Part shown: piece by piece, positions 55,827 to 64,000 of the stretch
How positions within the stretch are numbered: the stretch's first letter is position 1
Layout: each line of letters begins with the position of its first letter
Assembly: GCF_000735525.1 (NCBI RefSeq)
Contig: NZ_JMPR01000027.1
Location: 1 to 64,000, forward strand
From: Tatumella ptyseos ATCC 33301
GTDB lineage: Bacteria; Pseudomonadota; Gammaproteobacteria; Enterobacterales; Enterobacteriaceae
Reading direction: 5' to 3'
DNA: 64,000 nt
Made by a program: the position numbers and the translations under genes
The notes under the pieces: generated by a model
Database searches by the model: none
Seen by the model: only the letters and a program-made list of their open reading frames with translations
Told to the model about the DNA's origin: nothing

Positions 55827-58265
55827 ATGAAATTATTATCAAAAGAGAGACCATTGTGGCTAAGGATCGGCAGTTTAGTGCTCGGCCTTTTGCTCATCGC
55901 GACTGCCCTGTTTTTTATTATTGGCGGGGTCAGGCTTGTCAGCCTCGGCGGAAGCGCGTACTTCCTGATTTCCGGTATTTTTATGCTGGCCAGCGGAGTG
56001 CTTATCCTGCGTCTGCGATCGTCAGGTGCGGCACTTTATCTGCTGACGATGCTGGGTACCCTTATCTGGGCTGTCACGGATGCCGGACTCAATTTCTGGC
56101 CATTAATCTCCCGTCTGATGTTCCCCGGCAGCCTGGCGATCCTGGCATTTTTCCTGCTGCCATCGTTACGTCATTATGAAAATCGTCCTTCTGCCTGGAA
56201 GTGGGTTTATGTGCCGGGAGCGCTTGCCATCGCTGCGTTTATCGCGGCCTTTGCCGGTATGTTTGTTCCCCATTACCCGGTTGAATTTTCAGGGCAGGAG
56301 AGGCCCCTGGTCCCGGTGGCCAAAAATGAGATGCAGAAAAACTGGGAAAACTACGGTAATACCCCCGGTGGCAGCCGTTTTGTCGCGCTGGACCAGATTA
56401 ACCGTAATAACATTTCTGAACTTAAACCGGCATGGACGTTTCATACCGGCGATACGCCGCTGAGCCCGGACGGTAACGGCGCAGAAGACCAGCAAACACC
56501 CTTACAGGTCGGGGATAAGGTCTTCCTGTGTACTCCGCACAATAATGTGATTGCTGTGGATGCCGATAGCGGTAAGCCGATCTGGAAAGCCGAAATCAAC
56601 GCGAAATCCTCCGTATGGATGCGTTGCCGCGGTCTGGCTTATTTTGATGCCACACAGCCGGTGCCTCAGCCGACCGTTCCGGGCAGTATTCCGCCGGCAC
56701 CGGTAGCCGCGGTGGATGCCGCCGGATGTCAGCGTCGTATTCTGATGAATACCATTGATGGTCGTCTGATTGCCCTGAATGCCGATAACGGCCAGTTCTG
56801 TCAGGACTTCGGTAACAAAGGAACGGTAAATCTGTTGGAAGGCATGGGTCATGCACCGGACCCGCAATACGTACTGACTTCAGCACCGACACTGGCAGGC
56901 ACTACGGTCGTGGTGGGGGGACGTATTTCCGATAACGTCAGCACTGATATGCCGGGCGGCGTGATCCGCGGCTATGACGTGGTCACCGGTCAGTTACGCT
57001 GGGCATTTGATCCCGGAAATAATAATCCGAATGCTGTACTGGCGGCTGGCGAACATTACGTGCGCAGTACCCCGAATTCCTGGGCACCGATGTCCTATGA
57101 TCCGTCGATGAATACCGTCTTTATGCCGATGGGCAGTTCGTCTGTGGATATCTGGGGGGCAAACCGTACGCCACTGGATCACAAATACGGTGCTTCCATT
57201 CTGGCAGTGGATGCGACGACAGGGAAGGAGAAATGGGTCTATCAGACCGTCCACAATGATTTGTGGGACTTTGATATTCCGATGCAACCCGGCCTGATTA
57301 ATTTCAAAATCAGTGACGGTACCGAAAAACCGGCAGTGGTGGTCGGAACGAAGGCGGGGCAGATTTATGTGCTGGATCGCCTGACCGGTCAGCCACTGAC
57401 GAAAGTTGAAAATGTCAGTGTGAAAGGTGGCGGTATTCCCGGCGAACAGTACAGCTATACGCAACCACGTTCGGTCGGTATGCCACAGATAGGCGCACAG
57501 ACGCTGAAAGAATCAGATATGTGGGGCGCTACGCCGTTTGATCAGCTGGTCTGTCGTATCAGCTTCAAATCAATGCGGTATAACGGGCTGTACACCGCAC
57601 CCGGGACGGATGTTTCACTGAGCTTCCCGGGGTCACTGGGGGGGATGAACTGGGGCAGTATCTCTACCGACCCGGTAAACCACTATATTTTCGTGAATGA
57701 TATGCGTCTGGGGCTGTGGCAACAGTTGATTAAAGCGGATCCGAAAGCACAGACCGGTGTTAATACCGGAGGTGAGGCGGTGAATACCGGGATGGGTGCG
57801 GTACCGATGAAAGGGGCCCCTTATTCGGTGAATAAGAACCGCTTTATGTCTCCGCTGGGTATTCCGTGCCAGGCACCTCCATTCGGTACGCTGAGTGCGA
57901 TTGATATGAATACACAGAAAATCGTCTGGCAGGTGCCGGTGGGTACGGTACAGGATACCGGTCCTTTCGGCATTAAAATGAAGATGAAGATGCCTGTCGG
58001 TATGCCTACCCTGGGCGGGACGCTGGCGACACAAGGCGGGCTGGTCTTTATCGCCGGGACCCAGGATTACTACCTGAGGGCGTTTGACAGTTCAACCGGG
58101 AAAGAAGTGTGGAAAGCCCGTTTACCGGTAGGGAGCCAGGGGGGGCCGATGAGTTATATTTCTCCGAAAACCGGCAGACAATATATTCTTATCTCTGCCG
58201 GCGGGGCCCGTCAGTCACCTGATCGCGGAGATTACGTCATCGCGTACTCTCTCGACGGTAAGTAA
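55827..58265 (+). CDS. gcd: Membrane-bound PQQ-dependent dehydrogenase, glucose dehydrogenase type
   Basis: 812 residues (E. coli Gcd 796). Five N-terminal transmembrane helices (about 12-140), then a PQQ beta-propeller domain. Matches include WENYGNTPGGSRFVALDQIN, ITNEVTPI-like EDQQTPLQVGDKVFLCTPHN, GVIRGYDVVTGQLRWAFDPG, SSSVDIWGANRTPLDHKYGASILA and the catalytic VHNDLWDFDIPMQP (Asp near 481). It oxidises glucose or other aldoses or polyols in the periplasm and passes electrons to ubiquinone; PQQ comes from elsewhere. ATG 55827 follows CAGGGG (55814-55819). It could be a sugar-acid or quinate-type paralogue; sequence alone does not settle substrate. Confidence 0.88.
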   Translation: MKLLSKERPLWLRIGSLVLGLLLIATALFFIIGGVRLVSLGGSAYFLISGIFMLASGVLILRLRSSGAALYLLTMLGTLIWAVTDAGLNFWPLISRLMFPGSLAILAFFLLPSLRHYENRPSAWKWVYVPGALAIAAFIAAFAGMFVPHYPVEFSGQERPLVPVAKNEMQKNWENYGNTPGGSRFVALDQINRNNISELKPAWTFHTGDTPLSPDGNGAEDQQTPLQVGDKVFLCTPHNNVIAVDADSGKPIWKAEINAKSSVWMRCRGLAYFDATQPVPQPTVPGSIPPAPVAAVDAAGCQRRILMNTIDGRLIALNADNGQFCQDFGNKGTVNLLEGMGHAPDPQYVLTSAPTLAGTTVVVGGRISDNVSTDMPGGVIRGYDVVTGQLRWAFDPGNNNPNAVLAAGEHYVRSTPNSWAPMSYDPSMNTVFMPMGSSSVDIWGANRTPLDHKYGASILAVDATTGKEKWVYQTVHNDLWDFDIPMQPGLINFKISDGTEKPAVVVGTKAGQIYVLDRLTGQPLTKVENVSVKGGGIPGEQYSYTQPRSVGMPQIGAQTLKESDMWGATPFDQLVCRISFKSMRYNGLYTAPGTDVSLSFPGSLGGMNWGSISTDPVNHYIFVNDMRLGLWQQLIKADPKAQTGVNTGGEAVNTGMGAVPMKGAPYSVNKNRFMSPLGIPCQAPPFGTLSAIDMNTQKIVWQVPVGTVQDTGPFGIKMKMKMPVGMPTLGGTLATQGGLVFIAGTQDYYLRAFDSSTGKEVWKARLPVGSQGGPMSYISPKTGRQYILISAGGARQSPDRGDYVIAYSLDGK

Positions 58266-58280
58266 CTGACGTCAGCTATC

Positions 58281-58306
58281 AGCCCCCGCCACGCGGGGGC
58301 TTTTTT
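58281..58306. terminator. Shared convergent terminator (gcd / mgtE)
   Basis: AGCCCCCGC (58281-58289), loop CAC, GCGGGGGCT (58293-58301), then six T in the + direction. The stop of mgtE on the other strand overlaps it. Confidence 0.9.
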
Positions 58307-59738
58307 AATGCAGCAGAAAGAGTGTCGCCAGCCCCAGAAAAATAAAAAATCCGCCGGTATCTGTCATGGCCGTGATCAGCACACTGGACCCGACCGCCGG
58401 GTCACGCTTCAGTTTGGTCATCATCAGAGGGATCATCACGCCCATAAAGGCCGCCAGCAGTAAGTTCAGGATCATGGCCAGCATCATGACGCCGCCCATC
58501 GCAATATCATGGTACATCAGCCAGGTGATCCCCCCCATAATCCCGCCCCATAAAACCCCATTGATCAGGGCGACCCCTAATTCACGCAGAAACAGAAATG
58601 AGAAATTCCCGGGCTCGACCTGACGCAGTGCCAGTGCCCTGACTATCATGGTGATCGTCTGGTTTCCTGTGTTTCCTCCGATACCGGCGACAATCGGCAT
58701 CAGCGTTGCCAGCGCCACCAGATGAGCGATGGTATTTTCAAACAGACCAATCACGCGGGATGCGACAAAGGCGGTACATAAATTCAGTGCCAGCCAGGCA
58801 CAACGGTTACGTACAGCTTTAGTGACCGGCGCGAAGACATCTTCTTCCTGACTGACGCCCCCCATATTTCGGATATTGTTTTCGTTTTTCTGATTGACCA
58901 GGTCGATAATATCTTCGATAGCAATACGACCAATCAACTGCTGCTCTTCACCGGTCACCGCCGCTGAAATCAGGTTATAACGCTCAAACGCACTGGCGGC
59001 ATCTTCCCCTTTATCTTCCAGCCGGAACGTCACCGGGTCTTTGTTCATGACCTCACTGACCCGGTGTTCCGGGCTATGGAGTAAAATATCGGTCAGCATC
59101 AGTTCACCCTGCAGGGTGTTTTTATCATCGGTGACAAACAGTTTATCGGTCCCTGCCGGGATTTTTCCTTTACGTCGCAGAAAGCGTTGGACGACCCCGA
59201 GACGGATATCCCCGCGGACGGTAATAAAATTAAAGTCCATCACCCGCGCCACGCCATCGACATCGTTTCTGATGATGTTTAACAGGTCGGCACGCTGACG
59301 CGGTTTCAGGGTGGTTAACAGACGCCCGGTCAGATCCCGGGATAAAAACCGGGCCAGCCAGGCCTGGTCATCAAGATCCAGCGGCTCAATGGCCCGTAAC
59401 AGCGCCTTATCGCTCATGCCACTGGTCAGGCTTTCACGGATATTGTCTGCCGCCTCGACCAGGATCTGGCCGCGCCGCTCCACGGGCACCCGTTGCCAGA
59501 GCGCCTGACGGGCATCTTCCGGTAATGATTCCAGGATATCGGCCATATCTGCCGCATGAAGGTTACCGGATACAGCATCCAGTAACTGGCATTTTGCGCT
59601 CAGATGAGCATCCGCAGCTAAACGGGGATTATCCGGAAAACCTTTCAGCAGGGCTGAGATGAGTGAAGGTTCATTCAGTAGCGTACTGATGATCAGGTGG
59701 CGTTTTTGCTGCAATGTCTGGGCATGTAATGCGGACAT
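58305..59738 (-). CDS. mgtE: Magnesium transporter MgtE
   Basis: 477 residues. Cytoplasmic N domain of helical repeats (about 20-150), two CBS domains (about 165-290, with DKNTLQGELMLTDILL and the IAIEDIIDLVNQ end), then five transmembrane helices (about 310-477) with the conserved Mg-path segment AGIGGNTGNQTITMIVRALAL (about 365-385). The cytoplasmic part closes the pore when Mg is plentiful. ATG 59738 is chosen because AAAGGA lies just upstream; a start at 59756 is less likely. Confidence 0.95.
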   Translation of the reverse strand: MSALHAQTLQQKRHLIISTLLNEPSLISALLKGFPDNPRLAADAHLSAKCQLLDAVSGNLHAADMADILESLPEDARQALWQRVPVERRGQILVEAADNIRESLTSGMSDKALLRAIEPLDLDDQAWLARFLSRDLTGRLLTTLKPRQRADLLNIIRNDVDGVARVMDFNFITVRGDIRLGVVQRFLRRKGKIPAGTDKLFVTDDKNTLQGELMLTDILLHSPEHRVSEVMNKDPVTFRLEDKGEDAASAFERYNLISAAVTGEEQQLIGRIAIEDIIDLVNQKNENNIRNMGGVSQEEDVFAPVTKAVRNRCAWLALNLCTAFVASRVIGLFENTIAHLVALATLMPIVAGIGGNTGNQTITMIVRALALRQVEPGNFSFLFLRELGVALINGVLWGGIMGGITWLMYHDIAMGGVMMLAMILNLLLAAFMGVMIPLMMTKLKRDPAVGSSVLITAMTDTGGFFIFLGLATLFLLH

Positions 59739-59907
59739 AAAACATCCTTTGTTCATAAATCAGAAGTAACAATTGTAGTCTTTACTGTGAAAATCGCTCA
59801 TGCGGCAAAGGGATAGCGGTCTTCAGGGACGGATGCGGTGCGGGGACTACCGGAGACGGATAGCGTGCTTGTCCACCGTTTTCCGGCAGACAGGCGACAG
59901 GCAGGAT

Positions 59908-60531
59908 TTACTTGATGGACGTTTTTTGTGCCAGCAGCGTGGCAAAACGCATGCGGATACGCTGCCCTGACTCATCCCGTTTATGCAATTCGCCGTGATG
60001 TTCGTTGTATTTCAGGATATGCCAGTTACGGTAGTAATGGCTGAGCTCACCGGATTTGAACGTAAACGGAAAGTCCAGCGGGCAGGGCGTATCCGCCGTG
60101 TCCATGGCTGAGACAATCAGGTTAAATCCTTCCTTTGCTGTTGCCGCCTGCATATCGGCAATCAGACGGGGGATCGTTTTCGGTTGCAGAAACATCATGA
60201 CTACCGTCGACATTACCAGCTGATAACTGCCATTAAAGCGATGCTGGTTTAAATCAACCGGCAGACAGTCAATACCGGTCAGCTGTTCCTGGTCAATAAT
60301 CTGCTGAAGCTGCGCCAGGCTGGCAGTGTTACTGTCCCAGCCGGTAACATCAAATCCATGACTATTCAGATAAAGCGTGTTCCGGCCACGACCACAGCCG
60401 ATATCCAGCGCGCGTCCTGCTGAAAGGTGCGGGAGTGCGGCACAGAGTTCAGAGTGTGGCAGGGAAAGCTGATACTTCTTTGCAAAGTAATCGTCTGCAA
60501 AGCGGCCGGTATCGACAGATTTTTCGTCCAT
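59908..60531 (-). CDS. tehB: TehB-type SAM-dependent methyltransferase
   Basis: 207 residues (E. coli TehB 197). SAM motif I ALDIGCGRGRNTLYL (about 40-54), then YQLVMSTVVMMFLQPKTIPRLIADMQ, NLIVSAMDTADTPCPLDFPF and the end YNEHHGELHKRDESGQRIRMRFATLLAQK, matching E. coli TehB almost throughout. TehB methylates tellurite or selenite and gives tellurite resistance when overexpressed. No tehA is next to it. Close to ppx (14 bp gap), so it may be co-transcribed with ppk-ppx. Confidence 0.92.
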   Translation of the reverse strand: MDEKSVDTGRFADDYFAKKYQLSLPHSELCAALPHLSAGRALDIGCGRGRNTLYLNSHGFDVTGWDSNTASLAQLQQIIDQEQLTGIDCLPVDLNQHRFNGSYQLVMSTVVMMFLQPKTIPRLIADMQAATAKEGFNLIVSAMDTADTPCPLDFPFTFKSGELSHYYRNWHILKYNEHHGELHKRDESGQRIRMRFATLLAQKTSIK

Positions 60532-60545
60532 GGGTATTCCTCCGT

Positions 60546-62072
60546 TTATTCTTCTTCAGCCAGCCTGAGCTGCCATCCGGTCACTTCTTTCCAGTAGCTT
60601 TGCTCACGCTCCAGGTCCAGCTGGACCAGGGTATTCTGGTCGAAAAAACCTTTCGGAAAGGTCAGTGTCCAGTGGCCATCATCAGTGGTCAGTTCAAGCG
60701 ATTCAGGGCGGGTTGTTGCCTGTCTCTGATTACTCAGCAGGGTCGCCAGTCGCAGGATGAAAATCAGCGGTAAATACTGCTTCTTCTTGAAAGAGAGAAA
60801 GCGTGGAAACTCATCCGGTTTAATCCCTTTACGGTGATAACGGACCAGTGTTGCCAGTAATAACTGCTGGGACTGACTGAAGCCCGGCATATTGGAGTTC
60901 TGCAGAATATAAGAAGAGTGGCGCTGCATACCGCTGTGATTAATGGATAAACCGACTTCATGCAGCATTGCCGCCCATTGCAGTAATGCGGTCAGTTGCG
61001 GGTTAGCCAGCTTAGGGTTCTGCTCAGCCCACCGGGTATGTAAATGCTGAACGGTTTCCAGCACCCGGGCAGCCTGTTCGTTATCAATAGCATAATGATT
61101 CGCCAGGCTTTGTGCGGTCCGGGTGCGGATATCCTGATGGCGGAACCGGCCTTCCATTTCATAGAGAACGCCTTCACGCAGCGCACCGTCAGAAAACAAC
61201 AGTTCCCGGATCCCGAGCGAATCAAACACACCGCGCAGAATGGCAAGGCCCGGCACAAAGACGGCTTTCCGTTCTTCAGACAGTCCGGGCAGACTCAGGG
61301 CATCAAAGGATTTATACCTGATCACTTCATCGTAAAGACGGTCGAGTGTTTCCGGGGTGAGGGTTTTTTCTTTTCCTTCCAGGGCAGAGAGCACTTCACA
61401 GGCTGCTTTGATCGTGCCCGACGCACCCAGAGCATACTTCCAGCCATGCAGCCGGAATTGCCAGGACAGGGTTTCCAGTTTTTGTACTGCCGCCAGACGC
61501 GCACGCCGGAAATTATCGGCAGAGATCACACCCCCCGGGAAGTAGCTATTCGAGAAACTGACACACCCCATGCGACGGCTTTCCACCAGTTGCGGTTCGA
61601 AATCTTCGCCGATAACCAGTTCCGTTGAACCGCCACCGATATCGATCACCAGCTTACGGCCTTTTTCCGGTTGTGTGTGCTCCACCCCCATAAAAATTAA
61701 CCGGGCTTCTTCGTTACCGGCAATAATCTCAATCGGGTAGGGGATCACCTCTGCGGCGCGTCGTAAAAACTCTTCCGCATTGGTGACGACCCGCAGGGTA
61801 TGCGTCCCGACAATGGAGACATTGGCAGGGTCAAACCCTTGCAGACGCTCGGCAAATAATGCCAGGCAGGACAGACCCCGGTTGATCCCTTCCTCACTCA
61901 GACGATTATCGGCATCAATAGCATCGGCCAGATGGACTCGCTGTTTAAGGCGGCTAAGTACCTGCAACGCACCATCGACAACCCGGGCGATCACCATATG
62001 AAAACTGTTAGAGCCGAGGTCAATCGCCGCGAATTCCTGAGGCTTCGCGATTTTTTTATCTGTTTTTGGCAT
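60546..62072 (-). CDS. ppx: Exopolyphosphatase
   Basis: 508 residues (E. coli 513). ASKHA-fold N-terminal domains with [17 protein letters not shown] (about 15-31) and the second phosphate loop [17 protein letters not shown] (about 144-160), then HD-like domain III (about 320-420) and a C-terminal domain IV. It removes terminal phosphates from long polyphosphate and also handles pppGpp. The start is 5 bp after ppk's stop, so ppk-ppx is one operon as in E. coli. Confidence 0.97.
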   Translation of the reverse strand: MPKTDKKIAKPQEFAAIDLGSNSFHMVIARVVDGALQVLSRLKQRVHLADAIDADNRLSEEGINRGLSCLALFAERLQGFDPANVSIVGTHTLRVVTNAEEFLRRAAEVIPYPIEIIAGNEEARLIFMGVEHTQPEKGRKLVIDIGGGSTELVIGEDFEPQLVESRRMGCVSFSNSYFPGGVISADNFRRARLAAVQKLETLSWQFRLHGWKYALGASGTIKAACEVLSALEGKEKTLTPETLDRLYDEVIRYKSFDALSLPGLSEERKAVFVPGLAILRGVFDSLGIRELLFSDGALREGVLYEMEGRFRHQDIRTRTAQSLANHYAIDNEQAARVLETVQHLHTRWAEQNPKLANPQLTALLQWAAMLHEVGLSINHSGMQRHSSYILQNSNMPGFSQSQQLLLATLVRYHRKGIKPDEFPRFLSFKKKQYLPLIFILRLATLLSNQRQATTRPESLELTTDDGHWTLTFPKGFFDQNTLVQLDLEREQSYWKEVTGWQLRLAEEE

Positions 62073-62077
62073 AAATA

Positions 62078-64000
62078 TTATTCAGGTTGTTCCAGATTTT
62101 TGATGTAGTCATAGATGGCCAGTTGTCCGCGGACTTTACGTCGGTTGCCTCTGGGCACATAACGATTACTCAGCTCTTTGTCGATGATCCTTGCCTTCAC
62201 GGTATCACTGAACAGAATACCGATAATATCAAGAATGCGTTGTTTAATTTGCGGGTCAAGAATAATGACGGCCACTTCTATACGGTAATCAATATTACGC
62301 GTCATCCAGTCTGCCGACGAGAGATAGACTTTTTTATCGCCGTCATTCTCGAAAACGTACACCCGGTCATGCTCAAGATAGCGATCCACGATACTGATCA
62401 CACGGATGTTGGTACTGATGCCCGGTAAATCCGGGATCAGCGAACACATTCCGCGGACCAGTAAATTTACTTTTACGCCGGCACCGGAGGCTGCATACAG
62501 GCGGTCTACCAGACCTTTATCCACCAGGTTATTAATCTTCAGGGTGATCCCTGCAGGTTTACCTGCCTGTGCATTAACGATTTCCTGATCGACCAGCTTA
62601 TAAAGCATACGCCGTGAGTTTTGCGGCGACACCATCAGGTAATCGAAAGAGACGGGGCGGTAAGGGTTCTCAATAAAGTTAAACACCCGCCGTACTTCAT
62701 TGGTGATGCGGGCATCAGAGGTTAACAGCGAGTAATCCGTATAAAGGCGGGCTGTCTTTTCGTTAAAGTTACCGGTACCGATATGGGCATAACGGATAAC
62801 GTCTTCCCCTTCGCGGCGGGAAATCAGAAACAGTTTGGCGTGGATTTTTAAGCCAGGCGCAGAGAAAATGACATGCACTCCGGCTTCGGTCAGGCGTTTT
62901 GCCCAATAAATATTGGCGGCCTCGTCAAAACGAGCCTGCAGTTCGACCACGACCGTCACTTTTTTACCGTTGTGTGCCGCATGGATCATGGCCTCCATGA
63001 TCCGTGAATTTTTGGCAACACGGTAAATATTGATTTTGATAGATAAGACCGCCGGGTCAAAAGACGCCTGACGCAGGAACTCCAGCACATGCTCAAACGT
63101 GTGGTAGGGGTAATAGAGCAGGATGTCCCGCGCGCGTACAGCATCAAAACCGTTGCGGAATCCGTTAAACCCCCGATGACGAATAGGCGGCAAGGGCTTA
63201 TTTTCCAGATTACGCTGGCCGACATTCGGGAACTGGATAAAATCTTTAAAATTATGATATCGGCCGCCCGCCAGAATAGAGTCCTGGTTGGAGACGGAGA
63301 GTTTTTCGCACAGCAGTTCCACCATTTCTGCCGGCATATCACGCTGGTAGACAAAACGTACCGGCTCGGCCGTCAGACGCTGTTTCAGGCTGGATGACAT
63401 CAGCTCAAGCAGGCTGGATTCCATTTCGGTCACCAGGTCATACTCCGCATCACGCGTCATCTTCATGGAGTAGGCATTCAGTTCGTCGTAATCGAAAAAG
63501 CCTTTAAAGATTTCGTTCAGACAGTAACGCAGAATATTATCCAGCAGGATCATCGGCTTCCGTCTGCGCGGTGGTTCGGCCGGCAGATTGATGAAGCGCG
63601 GTACTTTATCTGACGGGATCTCCAGCAGCGCATAGCGTTTACGGCTGCCACGGATCAGTTCCACCGCCAGATAGGTATAGTCATCTTTCAGAAACTGAGT
63701 GAGATCGGTATCGCTGTTAATCAGGATAGGGGTGACATGCGGGCGCAGGTGCTGGCGGAAATAATTCCGCAGCCAGATTTGCTGATTCGGGGAAAGCTGC
63801 CGCTCGTTGATCAGGAAAATCTGGTTGCGGGCCATTTCCAGCAGTAATTCATTATAAAGATGGTCGAACTCCTGATCGGCTTTCAAAACCCGCTGCTGAA
63901 TTTTTTTCAGCAAATGGCGCGGCACAGTGACGGAACCTTGTTCCTCACCAATCAGAATACGGCGTTTAAGATCAGCAAAGCGGACTTTATAAAACTCATC
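62078..64000 (-). CDS. ppk: Polyphosphate kinase Ppk1, N-terminus cut by the window edge
   Basis: About 640 residues are visible; the frame is open to the last base, and E. coli Ppk is 688, so about 47 residues are outside the window. The visible part starts at [14 protein letters not shown] of the N domain and contains the head domain, then the two PLD-like catalytic domains with the autophosphorylated histidine in [13 protein letters not shown] (E. coli His435) and the second HxK-type site around [14 protein letters not shown]. It makes polyphosphate from ATP. It is the first gene of ppk-ppx. Confidence 0.97.
   Translation of the reverse strand, partial: DEFYKVRFADLKRRILIGEEQGSVTVPRHLLKKIQQRVLKADQEFDHLYNELLLEMARNQIFLINERQLSPNQQIWLRNYFRQHLRPHVTPILINSDTDLTQFLKDDYTYLAVELIRGSRKRYALLEIPSDKVPRFINLPAEPPRRRKPMILLDNILRYCLNEIFKGFFDYDELNAYSMKMTRDAEYDLVTEMESSLLELMSSSLKQRLTAEPVRFVYQRDMPAEMVELLCEKLSVSNQDSILAGGRYHNFKDFIQFPNVGQRNLENKPLPPIRHRGFNGFRNGFDAVRARDILLYYPYHTFEHVLEFLRQASFDPAVLSIKINIYRVAKNSRIMEAMIHAAHNGKKVTVVVELQARFDEAANIYWAKRLTEAGVHVIFSAPGLKIHAKLFLISRREGEDVIRYAHIGTGNFNEKTARLYTDYSLLTSDARITNEVRRVFNFIENPYRPVSFDYLMVSPQNSRRMLYKLVDQEIVNAQAGKPAGITLKINNLVDKGLVDRLYAASGAGVKVNLLVRGMCSLIPDLPGISTNIRVISIVDRYLEHDRVYVFENDGDKKVYLSSADWMTRNIDYRIEVAVIILDPQIKQRILDIIGILFSDTVKARIIDKELSNRYVPRGNRRKVRGQLAIYDYIKNLEQPE

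Noticed and set aside
61044-61628. Plus-strand open frame of 194 codons opposite ppx
   Set aside because: Inside ppx with intact catalytic motifs; no independent support.
1-64000. CRISPR array, tRNA or rRNA genes, phage integrase
   Set aside because: I looked for regularly spaced repeats, tRNA-like cloverleaf ends (CCA, GGTTC) and integrase-type proteins and found none that hold up; without a computed scan small or divergent cases could be missed.

Overview
This is a chromosomal window from a gammaproteobacterium of the order Enterobacterales. The gene order sseA / ndk-rlmN-pilW-rodZ-ispG-hisS-yfgM-bamB-der-yfgJ // xseA | guaB-guaA ... ppx-ppk is the E. coli-type backbone, and the products match E. 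coli proteins almost residue for residue in length. A membrane PQQ-dehydrogenase and mgtE between guaA and ppx, and the T6SS type, suggest an Erwiniaceae-like genome (for example Tatumella or Pantoea relatives). The genus is a guess from memory, not shown by the sequence.

Layout. (1) 1-4753: the distal part of a chaperone-usher fimbrial operon: chaperone (cut by the window edge), an usher broken by two single-base deletions, a pilin, and a cysteine-containing exported protein of unknown fold. (2) 4754-5486: AT-rich leader with palindromes and one atypical small open frame. (3) 5487-24796: a complete type VI secretion system in one direction, tssB-tssC-hcp-tssE-tssF-tssG-vgrG-(unknown)-paar-tssA-tssJ-tssK-tssL-tssM-tssH-tagA, with no recognisable effector or immunity gene, followed by a PchB/chorismate-mutase-like gene. 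(4) 25222-41835: conserved core. It includes a minus-strand intrinsic terminator in the sseA leader, a DinB-family gene between yfgJ and xseA, and a guaB promoter carrying a perfect PurR box. (5) 41836-55603: accessory region directly downstream of guaA. It holds a 1963-residue DUF4011-helicase-nuclease-DUF3320 protein (candidate defence gene), degraded IS1 and IS3 fragments joined to each other, a small lipoprotein, a divergent LysR/FAD-monooxygenase pair, a frameshifted lipoprotein of the T6SS-immunity type, a ycgZ-ymgA-ariR operon preceded by three evenly spaced TGTACA sites, a FUSC-type membrane protein and a small membrane protein. (6) 55827-64000: gcd-type dehydrogenase, mgtE, tehB, ppx and ppk (ppk cut by the window end).

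How the parts relate. The T6SS genes encode all thirteen core parts plus PAAR and TagA, so the machine looks complete, but its cargo must be encoded elsewhere. The core segment links nucleotide metabolism (ndk, guaBA), tRNA/rRNA and isoprenoid functions (hisS, rlmN, ispG), envelope assembly (bamB, yfgM, rodZ) and polyphosphate turnover (ppx, ppk). All frame-breaking lesions seen lie in accessory genes (usher twice, lipoprotein, IS1 insA), and each looks like loss of one base in a short homopolymer. Conserved genes are intact. No tRNA, rRNA, CRISPR array, integrase or complete insertion sequence was found.
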